This document shows positions 28,451-41,609 of a DNA stretch of 64,000 nucleotides, in pieces. Each line of letters opens with the position of its first letter. The stretch's first letter is position 1. Where the stretch lies: NCBI RefSeq assembly GCF_020166415.1, contig NZ_JAIQXV010000021.1, forward strand, positions 14,962 to 78,961, given 5' to 3'. The notes under the pieces are model-generated. The model was not told the origin of the DNA, ran no database searches, and worked only from the letters and a program-made list of their open reading frames with translations. The position numbers and the translations under genes were made by a program. Source of the stretch: Deinococcus multiflagellatus. Lineage in GTDB: Bacteria; Deinococcota; Deinococci; Deinococcales; Deinococcaceae.

Positions 28451-29317
28451 AAACCGCCAGTGGCGTGTTCCTAGGTAACACTGGCCCTGCCTTTATGGCG
28501 ATGCTCGTTTCGGTCAATAAAAGCTGTCTCTCGGTCATGCCGGGCATGGTCACTATGGGAACAGGCATGAGTCTAGCGGTGGCGCCCTCGCCCGGGTCAA
28601 TCACATCAGCGCTGCTTGAAGCCGTCCTTACCGCGGGTGACAGCAACGCCATTGGCCTGCATCTTCAAAGCGTGCCGTCAGACAGATTGGATCTGGCGCG
28701 CTGAGGGGTCGCAAACGCGTGCTCAACCTTACGCTGAAGAGCTCTCCAAGGGTGCACAGGAGTCTTATCGTGTACGGGAGGTGACGAGCCATCTGGACAG
28801 GGGTGGTCGTGATGATTGCCTCGAACCTCTTCTTCCTCGTTCGAGGGCCCGAGTCGACGGTCGCGCCTGCATAGGAATAAAAGCATCTGAGTTGAGTGCA
28901 AGAACTACGAGGGGCAGGAGAACGTGAGAGGGCTGCCCCTCGTGGGTCTTGCTGAAAGCATAGACCCGACACGGCATGCTTCCGCCAGCGAGAGTCTGTA
29001 CCGGGTCGAACAGCCTGGGAGACGTCTCCAGTGGCATTGACACCTAAGTCACCTTATGCAACAATCTAAGTTGCATGAAGTGTATAGGATTCCCAGAAGA
29101 GTTTCTTGGCAGCAGCCCCCACATGGGGTGTGCCCTCACTGCTTCATAGGCGTCTCCACCACCCACTTAAGTCACTGTGTCAGCGCTCTGGCGAGCCGCC
29201 TTCTGCCAGCAACGTCGTCTTTATGGTGGCCAGCCGCGCCGCTCGGTCGTCCCTCGCCCTGACGCTCTGACCTCAGAGCCTCCGTCTCTTTCCGCCCAAG
29301 ACTCAGGAGCATCCATC
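28451..29317. other. Mostly empty stretch with one inverted repeat
   Basis: No convincing gene. ATGCAAC (29056-29062) and GTTGCAT (29070-29076) form a perfect 7-bp inverted repeat with a 7-nt spacer about 240 bp before the methyltransferase. The half site GTTGCATGAA recurs at the start of the Rrf2 gene (30051-30060), so this may be an Rrf2 operator. Confidence 0.45.
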
Positions 29318-29986
29318 ATGAATGACCCCTCTCACAAACGCGACAAGCACAGTGAAGCCCTGCAGTACTGGGAAGCCCGATATCGGGACAACCCACGCCC
29401 GTGGACCGGGCGCCCCAACGCTCTCCTGGCGAGATGGGTGCAAGTGCAAGCGTTGACGCCCGGCACCGCACTTGATCTTGGCTGCAGTGAGGGGAACAGC
29501 GCGGTCTGGATGGCCACCCAAGGTTGGCAAGTCACCGGTGCGGACATCTCAAAGACCGCCCTGGAGCGTGCCGACCGGCACGCAGCTCAGGCCGGCGTGA
29601 CTGACCGCACCACATTCGAGCAACACGATCTGGAGCACAGCTTCCCCGCAGGTCAGTTCGACCTGGTTTACGCGCTGTATCTCCAATCACCAGTGGCGTT
29701 TGCACGTGATCTCGTGCTCCGCAAAGCTTCTGATGCCGTGCAGCCGGGCGGGCTGCTTCTGGTCATTGAGCACGCCTCCGGACCCTCATGGTCAAGCAAG
29801 GTCGTGCCGTACCCCACCGTCCAGGAAGCCTTGGATACGATCGGCCTGAACCTTGACCTGTGGGACGTGATTTTGCAGGACACCGTGGAGCGTGCGCTGA
29901 CCGAAATGACTGGTCCAAATGGCGAAGTGGGCACCACCAAGGACAACATTCTGGCGCTCAGGCGAAAACACGAGCAGAAACGCTGA
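29318..29986 (+). CDS. Class I SAM-dependent methyltransferase
   Basis: A 222-residue cytosolic enzyme. Motif I is ALDLGCSEGNSAVWMA near residue 51, motif II TGADIS, and a later loop PGGLLLVIEHA. The N-terminus (YWEARYRDNPRPWTGRPN) is typical of TehB/thiopurine-type small-molecule methyltransferases. The ATG follows CAGGAG by 8 nt. An Rrf2 regulator follows 70 bp downstream on the same strand. Substrate unknown; TehB-type enzymes methylate metalloid or toxic compounds. Confidence 0.85.
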   Translation: MNDPSHKRDKHSEALQYWEARYRDNPRPWTGRPNALLARWVQVQALTPGTALDLGCSEGNSAVWMATQGWQVTGADISKTALERADRHAAQAGVTDRTTFEQHDLEHSFPAGQFDLVYALYLQSPVAFARDLVLRKASDAVQPGGLLLVIEHASGPSWSSKVVPYPTVQEALDTIGLNLDLWDVILQDTVERALTEMTGPNGEVGTTKDNILALRRKHEQKR

Positions 29987-30055
29987 AGGAAGCGCTTCCG
30001 TGCCTGTTCAACCTTCGGCTTGACGTCCATTCCATCAAGAAACACACTGGGTTGC

Positions 30056-30514
30056 ATGAAACGTGATAGTCGACTGTCTGGGGTGCTCCACATCCTGCTG
30101 CACATGGCGCAGCATCAGGGACCCCTGACGTCTGAGATGTTGGCAAAAGCCATGGACACCAACCCAGTGGTCGTCCGGCGAATCATGGGCAGACTGCGAG
30201 ACAAGGGCTACGTCCGCTCTGAAAAAGGTCACGGTGGTGGCTGGACCTTGGGCTGTGACCTGACAGCCGTGACCCTGAGAGACATCTACACCGCCCTCGG
30301 CTGTCCTTCACTGCTCGCCATCGGCAACCGGACGGAGGCGCCCGGTTGTCTGGTGGAGCAGGCCGTGAACGCAGCGCTCAATCAAGCCTTTCGTGACGCA
30401 GAGGCACTGTTGCTGGCCCGCCTTGGCGAAGTCACCCTGGCCACACTCAGCGCTGACCTTCACCACCACGCTGCAGACGGGCCCTTGACCCTGGACCGTG
30501 TGCATGCGTCGTGA
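30056..30514 (+). CDS. Rrf2-family repressor
   Basis: A 152-residue winged-helix regulator ([20 protein letters not shown] then [16 protein letters not shown]). It has a single Cys pair (GCPSLL and APGCLVEQ) rather than the three-Cys iron-sulfur loop of IscR/NsrR, so it is nearer the YwnA/CymR type. Start ATG 30056 lies inside a GTTGCATGAA sequence that matches half of an inverted repeat upstream of the methyltransferase. Confidence 0.85.
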   Translation: MKRDSRLSGVLHILLHMAQHQGPLTSEMLAKAMDTNPVVVRRIMGRLRDKGYVRSEKGHGGGWTLGCDLTAVTLRDIYTALGCPSLLAIGNRTEAPGCLVEQAVNAALNQAFRDAEALLLARLGEVTLATLSADLHHHAADGPLTLDRVHAS

Positions 30515-30768
30515 TGCCCACACCAGCGGACGAGAGCAGCGCCGGGGTCATGCTGACTTCCTGGCCGCTGACTCTGGGTACAGGCCCACAGTCCCTAAGA
30601 CGGAACTCAGGTGAGCCGAAGGCGAACCTCAGCGGAGCGAACACGAGGAAATGCGGGACTACGGGGATGGAAAAGCAGATGGGCGCTCTTCCCAATGTGC
30701 TTTGGAATCAGACGAGTCCTGTATAAGACGAAGCTCAGCCGCCACCTTGCTGATCCCTCTTCCCCGAT

Positions 30769-30800
30769 TTGACAGGACCTTAACAGGCGACCCCCAAGAT
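30769..30800 (+). promoter_or_regulatory. PhoB-box-like promoter of response regulator operon
   Basis: TTGACA (30769) and TTAACA (30780), period 11, each followed by GG; CAAGAT (30795-30800) begins exactly 20 nt after the first hexamer. This suggests autoregulation of the regulator gene. An ATG lies 7 nt further (mini-ORF). Confidence 0.6.
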
Positions 30801-30807
30801 GGATTTT

Positions 30808-30885
30808 ATGAGCAGCCACATGGCCCCGACCGCTGGGCGCTGGACCCCAGTCCACCCTGGAGGTTGGCCATGCCGACGGTGCTAA
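30808..30885 (+). CDS. Leaderless upstream mini-ORF overlapping the regulator start
   Basis: A 25-codon frame (MSSHMAPTAGRW ... WPCRRC) whose ATG is placed exactly 7 nt after the -10 CAAGAT, the normal leaderless position. It ends in TAA at 30885, 16 nt into the response regulator gene, so ribosomes finishing it would terminate next to the regulator start. Possibly a translational coupling or attenuation leader; no protein function is implied. Confidence 0.4.
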   Translation: MSSHMAPTAGRWTPVHPGGWPCRRC

Positions 30886-31550
30886 TTGTGGACGATGATC
30901 CCGCCATTCTGGAAGTCCTGCGCGCGTACCTGAAAGCCGAGGGGCACACCGTGCTGGAAGCCCAGACAGGCCCGGACGCCTGGAGCCTGCTGCCGCGCGC
31001 GGATGTGGCGGTGCTCGACTGGATGCTGCCTGGCCTGTCCGGCGTCCAGCTCGCCCGGGACGCCCGCGCAGCCGGCCTGAAGCTCCCTATCCTGATGCTG
31101 ACTGGACGGGGAGAGGAGGAGGACAAACTCCGCGGCCTGGACGGCGGCGTGGACGATTACGTGGTCAAGCCGTTTAGCCCGCGTGAAGTCACTGCCCGAA
31201 TTCGCGCCCTGCTGCGCCGGGTGGGCGTGCAGGACGCCTTCAGCGTGGGCGAGCTGCACATCGACCTGCGCAGCCGGGAGGTGCGGCTCGCCGGACATCG
31301 GGTAGATGTCTCCAAACTGGAGTTTGATCTGCTCGCCACCATGGCGCAGCACGCGGGCATGGCTTGGCCCCGTGAGCGGCTCCTCGAGCGCGTTTGGGGC
31401 AGCGATTTTCCAGGCACGGACCGGGTGGTGGACGTGCACATCACCAGCCTGCGACGCAAGCTGGGTGACACTTTGGAGACTCCGCGTTTCATTGAAACCG
31501 TGCGCGGGGTGGGGTACCGATTCCGGGAGGACGACACGCCCCGCCTGTAA
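30870..31550 (+). CDS. OmpR/PhoB-type response regulator
   Basis: A 226-residue regulator: receiver (VLIVDDDPAILEVL, acceptor Asp in AVLDWMLPGLSG near residue 50, DDYVVKPFS) and winged helix (VDVSKLEFDLLATM, TSLRRKLGD, TVRGVGYRF). GGAGG lies 6 nt before ATG 30870; the frame is open upstream but without protein character. No kinase is adjacent. Its promoter and that of the CPD ATPase just downstream share the PhoB-box-like layout, which makes it the best candidate activator for the TTTACA-type set (inference); the orphan kinase at 4103 is a possible partner. Confidence 0.92.
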   Translation: MPTVLIVDDDPAILEVLRAYLKAEGHTVLEAQTGPDAWSLLPRADVAVLDWMLPGLSGVQLARDARAAGLKLPILMLTGRGEEEDKLRGLDGGVDDYVVKPFSPREVTARIRALLRRVGVQDAFSVGELHIDLRSREVRLAGHRVDVSKLEFDLLATMAQHAGMAWPRERLLERVWGSDFPGTDRVVDVHITSLRRKLGDTLETPRFIETVRGVGYRFREDDTPRL

Positions 31551-31559
31551 GCGCCCTGC

Positions 31560-31591
31560 TTTACAGGAGCTGAACATGCTCGCCGTACGGT
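31560..31591 (+). promoter_or_regulatory. PhoB-box-like promoter of CPD-type ATPase
   Basis: CTTTACAGGAG CTGAACA: hexamers at 31560 and 31571 (period 11), TACGGT at 31586-31591, 20 nt after the first hexamer. A short leader with AGGAGG precedes ATG 31610. Confidence 0.75.
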
Positions 31592-31609
31592 GGTCCTCAG
31601 GAGGCCCTC

Positions 31610-33971
<2,362 letters not shown>

Positions 33972-33973
<2 letters not shown>

Positions 33974-33993
33974 GGCGGGGTTCGGCCCGCCTT
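33972..33993 (+). terminator. Terminator after CPD ATPase
   Basis: AAGGCGGG and CCCGCCTT pair around GTTCGG, starting at the stop codon of the ATPase gene. Confidence 0.65.
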
Positions 33994-34763
33994 ACCCATG
34001 CCGGTCTGAGGGACGTCAGTCAAGGCCGGGTGGCCCCTGCCCCACCTGGCCAGCACGGTGGGCATGACCCCTGACTTTTCTGCTAACGCGTCTGAGCGCC
34101 ATCTATCAGGTGCGGTGCGTTCCTCCCCAGCTGCTTGACCGAGGAAGTGACAGTCCAAGCTGCGCTGTCTCGTTTAAGCGGGACGTGGCCTTTGAGCGGG
34201 ACGAAATGCTGAAGGGACTGTTGCCGCTGAAGCCAGACCCTCTACTTGGCCTGGCTGAAGCCAGGGGACGGCTTTAAGAGACGCTGCACATCTGGACTTC
34301 GAAACAGAGCGCGTCAGGGACAGCGTGCCTGAATTGGTCCGTCTGGACTTCGGCTGTCTCATCAGGGCGTCTGCCGACCCCGACCTTCTGCTGAATGAAC
34401 CTGACAACTGGGGGGCAGCCGTGTGGCCCCCAAATCAGACCAGTCCGGTCCATACCTGGGCATCACTGGGATACGGTTAAATCCCACCCCTGGGTGTTGT
34501 CCTGGAAGAAACTGTTGCCGCGCACCAGTCGGGCAGCACCCAACAGACCAGCTGGCGGCCCACCGCTGTCGTACCGGAAGCCGGATTTTGGTGAGCTCCA
34601 CGCTGCACTCCTGGGGGTTGCGTGGACGGACGCGCGACAAGGCTTCCCCTCTCCTGAACGGCAGTCCGACGTTGACCATCGGCAGATTACCGGATCAACT
34701 GAGCCAACCGACCTCAGCTGAGTTCAAACCGGTCCGCTCAGGGGCATGTTCGTCCTGTAACAC
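33994..34763. other. Gene-free stretch of about 770 bp
   Basis: Between two terminators. No open frame has recognisable protein character; it may be degraded sequence. Confidence 0.4.
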
Positions 34764-34802
34764 AGAAGGCGACCGGCATGGACGATCAGCCGGTCGCCTT
34801 CT
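34764..34802 (-). terminator. Strong terminator after Csp-DUF305 operon
   Basis: A perfect 14-bp stem, AGAAGGCGACCGGC with GCCGGTCGCCTTCT, around an 11-nt loop, lies 10 nt after the DUF305 stop on the minus strand. Confidence 0.8.
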
Positions 34803-34811
34803 GGCCCTGCC

Positions 34812-35462
34812 TTAATGCGCGCGGAGCCACCCCTGAAAGTCGTGCATTTCGCCCGCCTGGGCGGTGATGATCTTCTCCGCGAGCTCTAACACGAAGGGGT
34901 CCTGCGTCCGCTGCAGGGCCAGGTTCGATTTCTCGTTGGCGGCCGCGTGGTGCGGAAGCATGCCTTCCAGGAAGGTGCGTTCCGGCATGCTTGACGCGCG
35001 GATCATGGCGGGCATGTCCATCATGCGGTTCATCTGCATCATGCGCGCCATCACCGCCGGATTCGGCCCGCCGTACGCGCGCAGCTGGGCCTGCATCTCA
35101 GCAATCTCGCGCGTCTGGTCCGCGATGATCTGGGTCGCCCACGCGCGCACCTGTTCATTCTTGGCGCGCTCCAGAACGGCGCGGCTGCTGTCGATGGCGC
35201 TCTGGTGGTGCGGAATCATCATGGACATGAACGCCCGCTCGAAGGACCGCCCACTCAACCGGGCGAGGTCACTGATCATCGGCATCATCATCATGCGCAT
35301 GTCCAGTTGCATCTGCAGCCCCATCTGTGACAGCCCCGGCACAGACGCTGACGGCGTCATGGGCATCGTCATGTGGGTCATGCCGGGCATGGCCATGTCC
35401 ATTCCACCGGCCTGGGCGGAGCTCAAGGTCAGCAGGGTCAGGAGCAATGCGCGCCGCTTCAT
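34812..35462 (-). CDS. Secreted DUF305 protein, very Met-rich
   Basis: A 216-residue exported DUF305 protein. Signal peptide (MKRRALLLTLLTLSSAQA), then a Met-rich segment (MDMAMPGMTHMTMPM, LDMRMMMMPM), the first repeat MMIPHHQSAIDSS, a middle MMQMNRMMDMPAM and the second repeat GMLPHHAAANEKS. The Met clusters and paired PHH motifs point to extracytoplasmic Cu(I) binding (inference). The ATG overlaps the stop of the Csp gene, so periplasmic and cytosolic copper binders are made together. Confidence 0.88.
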   Translation of the reverse strand: MKRRALLLTLLTLSSAQAGGMDMAMPGMTHMTMPMTPSASVPGLSQMGLQMQLDMRMMMMPMISDLARLSGRSFERAFMSMMIPHHQSAIDSSRAVLERAKNEQVRAWATQIIADQTREIAEMQAQLRAYGGPNPAVMARMMQMNRMMDMPAMIRASSMPERTFLEGMLPHHAAANEKSNLALQRTQDPFVLELAEKIITAQAGEMHDFQGWLRAH

Positions 35463-35875
35463 GCGCGCACGCTCTTCAGCAGGACCTGACAGGCCTGCTC
35501 GCAGCGGCGACAACTTTCCGCGCAGACTGCGCAGTGCGCCATGTTCATCTCCTGCGCGTGCCCCTCGCATTCTGCCGCGCAGGCCTGACACGCGCTCAGG
35601 CAGGCCTCCAGCTGCGCCTGCAGGACCTGTGCGCCGCCCTGACCCGGTGACGCGAGCACCTTGGCGGTGGCCTGACAGACAGCGGCGCACTGGGTGTTGA
35701 GCGTGATGCAGCGTGTGAGGTGGTGCAGGTGTTCGCTCTCGTTCAGGCACGCGTCGGCGCACAGCGAGCACACCGCTTCGCAGTCCAGGCACGCCTGCAG
35801 GCAGGTGGCCAGCAGGGCAGCGTCCATGGAACTGGCCTTGGGGTGGGTGTTGAGCATGCGGGTGAGGGTGTCCAT
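35459..35875 (-). CDS. Cys-rich four-helix copper storage protein (Csp3-like)
   Basis: A 138-residue cytosolic protein with Cys placed on helices as in copper storage proteins: CLQACLDCEAVCSLCADAC, then CITLNTQCAAVC, CLSACQACAAEC and CAVCAESCRRCEQAC. About 20 Cys line the core of the four-helix bundle in this family and bind many Cu(I). There is no signal peptide, so it is the cytosolic type. The start ATG 35875 has TGGAGG 6 nt upstream. The operon promoter is of the PhoB-box-like type. Confidence 0.88.
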   Translation of the reverse strand: MDTLTRMLNTHPKASSMDAALLATCLQACLDCEAVCSLCADACLNESEHLHHLTRCITLNTQCAAVCQATAKVLASPGQGGAQVLQAQLEACLSACQACAAECEGHAQEMNMAHCAVCAESCRRCEQACQVLLKSVRA

Positions 35876-35949
35876 CGGGGGCCTCCAGGGCGTGAAATGA
35901 CGCGGGACCACGGTGGTCACGCGGCCCTCCCGGGGGAGAGGGCGCTTTC

Positions 35950-35981
35950 ACCCTGGGCCGCGCGTGTTCAGCTTCTGTAAA
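35950..35981 (-). promoter_or_regulatory. PhoB-box-like promoter of Csp-DUF305 operon
   Basis: Minus strand: TTTACA (35981-35976) and TGAACA (35970-35965), period 11, in CTTTACAGAAGCTGAACA, nearly identical to the ATPase promoter. CAGGGT (35955-35950) begins 20 nt after the first hexamer. Confidence 0.75.
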
Positions 35982-36049
35982 GTTGGCGGCGCGCCTCAAG
36001 AAACCCTGAAGGGGGAAGGCGCATGGCCTTCCCTCTCCACGGGCGCCGC

Positions 36050-36673
36050 TCAGTACAGGCCCATGGGGTTGACGACGTTGCCGTCCACCATCACGCGGAA
36101 GTCCAGGTGCGGTCCCGTGCTGTTGCCGGTGCTGCCCACCCGGCCGATCACCTGCCCGGTCTCCACCACCTGCCCTACCCGCACGAGGTTGGCGCTGTTG
36201 TGGCTGTAGCGCGTCGTCATGCCGTCCCCGTGGTCCAGCACGATCGTCCAGCCCCAGCCGGTCCCTGCGTCAAACCGGGACTCGGTCACGCGGCCTGCGC
36301 GGGCCGCCACAAACGGTGTCCCGGCGGGCGCCGCCAGATCCAGGCCCAGGTGCGCGGGCGAATACGGGCTGGTCAGCCGGCCCTGCACGGGCAGCACGGC
36401 GGTCACGCGGATGCCCGCCGGGCGGACGACGATCCCATTCGTGGTGGTGGCGACGCGGGCGGTGCCAAGCCGCGCTGGCAGTTGCAGCACCTGCCCGACC
36501 TTCAGGGCCAATTGCGGGTTGACGCCTTTATTTTTCGCCAGCAAGGCGTCCAGGGTCACGCCCTGCCGCTGGGCAATGCCGTACAGCGTGTCGCCGGGCT
36601 TGACCGTCACGGTCGCAGCGGTGGAGAGACTCAGGGCGGCGAGGCCCAGGGTGAGGAGCAAAGAACGCCACAT
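36050..36673 (-). CDS. Secreted LysM + M23 peptidase-like protein
   Basis: A 207-residue exported protein. Signal peptide, one LysM peptidoglycan-binding module ([21 protein letters not shown], residues ~24-66) and an M23/LytM domain ([13 protein letters not shown], then [20 protein letters not shown]). The first zinc pair HxxxD is present but the usual HxH is HLD, so the third zinc ligand is Asp; activity may be altered or lost. ATG 36673 follows TACGGT by 7 nt. A paralogue with the same HLD change is at 62267. Confidence 0.87.
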   Translation of the reverse strand: MWRSLLLTLGLAALSLSTAATVTVKPGDTLYGIAQRQGVTLDALLAKNKGVNPQLALKVGQVLQLPARLGTARVATTTNGIVVRPAGIRVTAVLPVQGRLTSPYSPAHLGLDLAAPAGTPFVAARAGRVTESRFDAGTGWGWTIVLDHGDGMTTRYSHNSANLVRVGQVVETGQVIGRVGSTGNSTGPHLDFRVMVDGNVVNPMGLY

Positions 36674-36680
36674 CCGGGCC

Positions 36681-36712
36681 ACCGTACCGGCCGTTTATAA
36701 AGTTTCTGTAAA
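36681..36712 (-). promoter_or_regulatory. PhoB-box-like promoter of M23 gene
   Basis: Minus strand: TTTACA (36712-36707) and TTTATA (36701-36696), period 11; TACGGT (36686-36681) begins 20 nt after the first hexamer; ATG 7 nt later. Confidence 0.78.
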
Positions 36713-36781
36713 GATTTGATGACCGCGCGGACCATTAAGGCCCGGGCGGACACAGGCGGCCAAGCCCCACTGCTGCGGTCC

Positions 36782-37678
36782 TCAGCCGCCCGATTGTCCC
36801 ACCGCTCTGCCAGCCAGGGTGCGGAAATACTGCAGTTCCTTGCTGCGAGGAAATGCCTGGAGGGCCCGCTGCGTGACGCTCAGGGTCCGGCTGTGCCGTC
36901 CCGCCTGCGTCCAGGCCTCGAACGCTTCCTGGCGGTACAGGTAGTACATGGTGGGCACCCCCAGGTTCACGGCCCGCTCAAAATAATCCGACGCCAGCGC
37001 GGCGTCGCCCAGGCGCAAGGTGGCCTTGGCCAGCCCCCACCAGGCGTACGGGTCACGCGGGCGCGCTTTGACATCCTGCTCCCCATGTGCCCGGAGGTGC
37101 TGCCAGTTTGCGGCGGCGCTGTAATCGCTGCCCAGAAGGCGCTGCACCTCCCCAGCCCGCGCGGGGGGAAACGCCACCAGGTACTCCCCGTTGTAGTACG
37201 CCCACAGCTCGGTGAGTCGCTGGGCACTGAGCCGCAGGGACGGCCCGAGCAGCGGATCACTGATCAGGAACTGGCCCGCGCTGTACCCGTACACCGTGCG
37301 GAAATGCGCCACGTTGCTGCCCCGCTGGAGCCGCTGCTGCAGCACCACGGGAAACCCCGCCGCCACCAGTGACCGCAGCTGTTCGGCGTCCCCGGCGTAG
37401 CGGATGACGCTCTGCAGCCCCGCGCGGCCCAGGTAGCGGGCCAGCTCAAGACTGGTGACCTGCGGATCACCGGGGTAATCCTTCATCACGGCGGCCGCCT
37501 GCGCCTGCGTGACCGAGGCGCCGTAATACCCCAGCAGGGTCATGGCCGTGACCGGCGCGCAGTTGTTCAGCGCCTGATAGTCATGCCGGATGTTCTTCAA
37601 GGTCACGCTCGCGGGCTGGGCGCTGGCCACGCCCCAGCTCCACCCCGCCCCCAGGATCAGCCACCAGCGACGCGTCAT
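36782..37678 (-). CDS. Secreted C39-like peptidase with TPR-type tail
   Basis: A 298-residue exported protein. After a signal peptide (cleavage near ASAQ), the C39-like papain fold is seen: catalytic Cys in ALNNCAPVTAMTLLGYYG near residue 40, His in NVAHFRTVYGY near 121 and Asp in LISDPLLG. Residues ~200-290 form helical tetratricopeptide-like repeats. It probably cleaves peptides at the cell surface. CACACT lies 5 nt before the ATG. No direct repeat precedes it, unlike the adjacent M23 gene. Confidence 0.85.
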   Translation of the reverse strand: MTRRWWLILGAGWSWGVASAQPASVTLKNIRHDYQALNNCAPVTAMTLLGYYGASVTQAQAAAVMKDYPGDPQVTSLELARYLGRAGLQSVIRYAGDAEQLRSLVAAGFPVVLQQRLQRGSNVAHFRTVYGYSAGQFLISDPLLGPSLRLSAQRLTELWAYYNGEYLVAFPPARAGEVQRLLGSDYSAAANWQHLRAHGEQDVKARPRDPYAWWGLAKATLRLGDAALASDYFERAVNLGVPTMYYLYRQEAFEAWTQAGRHSRTLSVTQRALQAFPRSKELQYFRTLAGRAVGQSGG

Positions 37679-37761
37679 GCCCCAGTGTGGCCTGGGCGCC
37701 TGAGGAGCGCGGTGCCCTCAGGGCCAGCGGCGTTGGGCGTGGGTTTATGCTTGCGAGCACC

Positions 37762-37793
37762 AAAAAGAACGCCGCCCGCACGCGGCGGGCGGC
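37762..37793 (-). terminator. Terminator of the CopA operon
   Basis: GCCGCCCGC and GCGGGCGGC form a 9-bp stem, followed on the minus strand by a run of five T (plus aaaaa at 37762-37766). It ends the copA / unknown-pair operon. Confidence 0.8.
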
Positions 37794-37807
37794 ATCCGGC
37801 GTGACGT

Positions 37808-38218
37808 TTAGGCGGGGCTCAGGGCACGCACGAGGTCGGTGAGCAGTTCCTCAGCCTTCTCGTACCCCGGGCGCAGGTACACCATGCCAAACGTGGTCCA
37901 GTCCTGCACGGCCGCCACCTCCTGATCATTGTCGTGCAGCTTCAGGTGCGGGTACAGGCCGTACTCGACGTAACAGCCGTACGTGCGTCCGACTTCTTCT
38001 AACGCGCGGGTGTTCTCGTCCGTCCAGGTCAGCACGAACGGGAGGGCGAAGCAGGGCTTGCCGCATGAGCCGCCCATGCCAACCAGCGGCAGGCCAGCCA
38101 CGGTGGGGGTCTCGTCCCGCAGGCGGGTGCGGTCCAGGAAGGCGAAGCGGTCACGGGCCACGTCCCGGCTGGGGAGTTTCTGAGCAGCAATCCAGGGGCC
38201 AACCGTCAATTTGGGCAT
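37808..38218 (-). CDS. Unrecognised small protein, paralogue of next gene
   Basis: A 136-residue cytosolic protein. It shares with the protein at 38268 the blocks GGSCGKPCFALPFVLTWT, GCYVEYGLYPHLK and AVQDWTTFGMVYLRPGY, so they are tandem paralogues. I do not recognise the family. The conserved SCGKP and CYVEYG cysteines are possible metal or redox sites. It is the last gene of the copA operon (TGGAGA site 6 nt before ATG). Confidence 0.8.
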   Translation of the reverse strand: MPKLTVGPWIAAQKLPSRDVARDRFAFLDRTRLRDETPTVAGLPLVGMGGSCGKPCFALPFVLTWTDENTRALEEVGRTYGCYVEYGLYPHLKLHDNDQEVAAVQDWTTFGMVYLRPGYEKAEELLTDLVRALSPA

Positions 38219-38267
38219 ACGAATCTCCAGGGAAGAAGGGGGAGGGCAAGGGTCGGGCGGTGTGGCG

Positions 38268-38699
38268 TCACGGCGCGGTGCTCTCCGGAGTGTCCTCCGG
38301 CTGAAGGGTAACGGTCAGGTCGCGCAGCAACGTGTCCGCGAGGGGGTACTCCGCCCGCACGTACACCACCCCGAACGGCGTCCAGTCCTGCACGGCGAGC
38401 AGTTCGCGGTCGTCCACCCGCCGTTTGAGGTGCGCGAGCTGGCCATACTCGACGTAACAGAAGTGCTGCTCGGCCAGGTGCTCGAGTCGGTCCAGCGCCG
38501 CCTCGGTCCAGGTCAGCGGGTACGGCAGGGCGAACGCGGGTTTCCCGCAGGAACTGCCGACCCCCAGAAACGTCAGGCCCTGCTCGGCGTCCACCGCGGC
38601 GCGCATCTGGGCCCGCTCCAGGAAGCTGCGCCGGCACTGGGCGTGCTTGGCATGCCGCCGCAAATGCTGCATCAGGGCCGCGACCTTCAGTTTCGCCAT
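38268..38699 (-). CDS. Unrecognised small protein, paralogue of previous gene
   Basis: A 143-residue protein following copA by 16 nt with a strong GGAGGTGA site. Conserved blocks with its neighbour: GSSCGKPAFALPYPLTWT, FCYVEYGQLAHLK and AVQDWTPFGVVYV. The N-terminus is basic and His-rich (HLRRHAKHAQCRR). Operon position suggests a copper-related role; nothing in the sequence proves it. Confidence 0.8.
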   Translation of the reverse strand: MAKLKVAALMQHLRRHAKHAQCRRSFLERAQMRAAVDAEQGLTFLGVGSSCGKPAFALPYPLTWTEAALDRLEHLAEQHFCYVEYGQLAHLKRRVDDRELLAVQDWTPFGVVYVRAEYPLADTLLRDLTVTLQPEDTPESTAP

Positions 38700-38715
38700 G
38701 GCACGTCACCTCCGT

Positions 38716-41229
<2,514 letters not shown>

Positions 41230-41241
41230 CAGGATTCCTCC

Positions 41242-41260
41242 AATCCCCCCCAGGGGGGTT
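41242..41260 (-). promoter_or_regulatory. CsoR-type operator of copA
   Basis: AATCCCCCC-CAGG-GGGGTT, a GC-rich palindrome of the CsoR operator class, lies between the -10 (TATGCT, minus) and the ribosome-binding site of copA. TTGCAT and TATGCT 18 nt apart form the promoter. Confidence 0.75.
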
Positions 41261-41352
41261 CTTTCTGAGGGCAGCATAGACCCTGAGGGAGGGGGAATGC
41301 AAGATACTGCTAGTAAAAGCCTGTGTTTTGGGCTCTCTTCTCTCCAGTTCGC

Positions 41353-41381
41353 TTGACACCCCAGGGGGGAGGGTATAGCTT
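41353..41381 (+). promoter_or_regulatory. copZ-csoR promoter with CsoR-type operator
   Basis: TTGACA (41353-41358) and TAGCTT (41376-41381) are 17 nt apart with CCCCAGGGGGG between them (41359-41369), matching the copA operator core. Confidence 0.75.
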
Positions 41382-41399
41382 AGGGGTCGGAGGAAGACC

Positions 41400-41609
41400 A
41401 TGAACCAGATTAAATTGACCATCACCGGCATGACCTGCGGCCACTGCCAGAGCGGCGTCGCCAGCGCCCTGAAAAGCGTGCCCGGCGTCACGGACGCCCA
41501 GGTGGACCTCAAGACCGGCAAGGCCGTTGTGCAGGGCAGCGCCGACGCGCAGCACCTGATCACCGCCGTGCAGGACGAAGGGTACGGCGCGGCCGTTTCC
41601 CCTCAGTAA
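41400..41609 (+). CDS. copZ: Copper chaperone CopZ
   Basis: A 69-residue single heavy-metal-associated domain with the Cu(I) motif GMTCGHC (Cys 13 and 16). It carries Cu(I) to CopA or CsoR in the cytosol. GGAGGAAG lies before the ATG. Its TAA overlaps the next ATG (TAATG). Confidence 0.93.
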   Translation: MNQIKLTITGMTCGHCQSGVASALKSVPGVTDAQVDLKTGKAVVQGSADAQHLITAVQDEGYGAAVSPQ

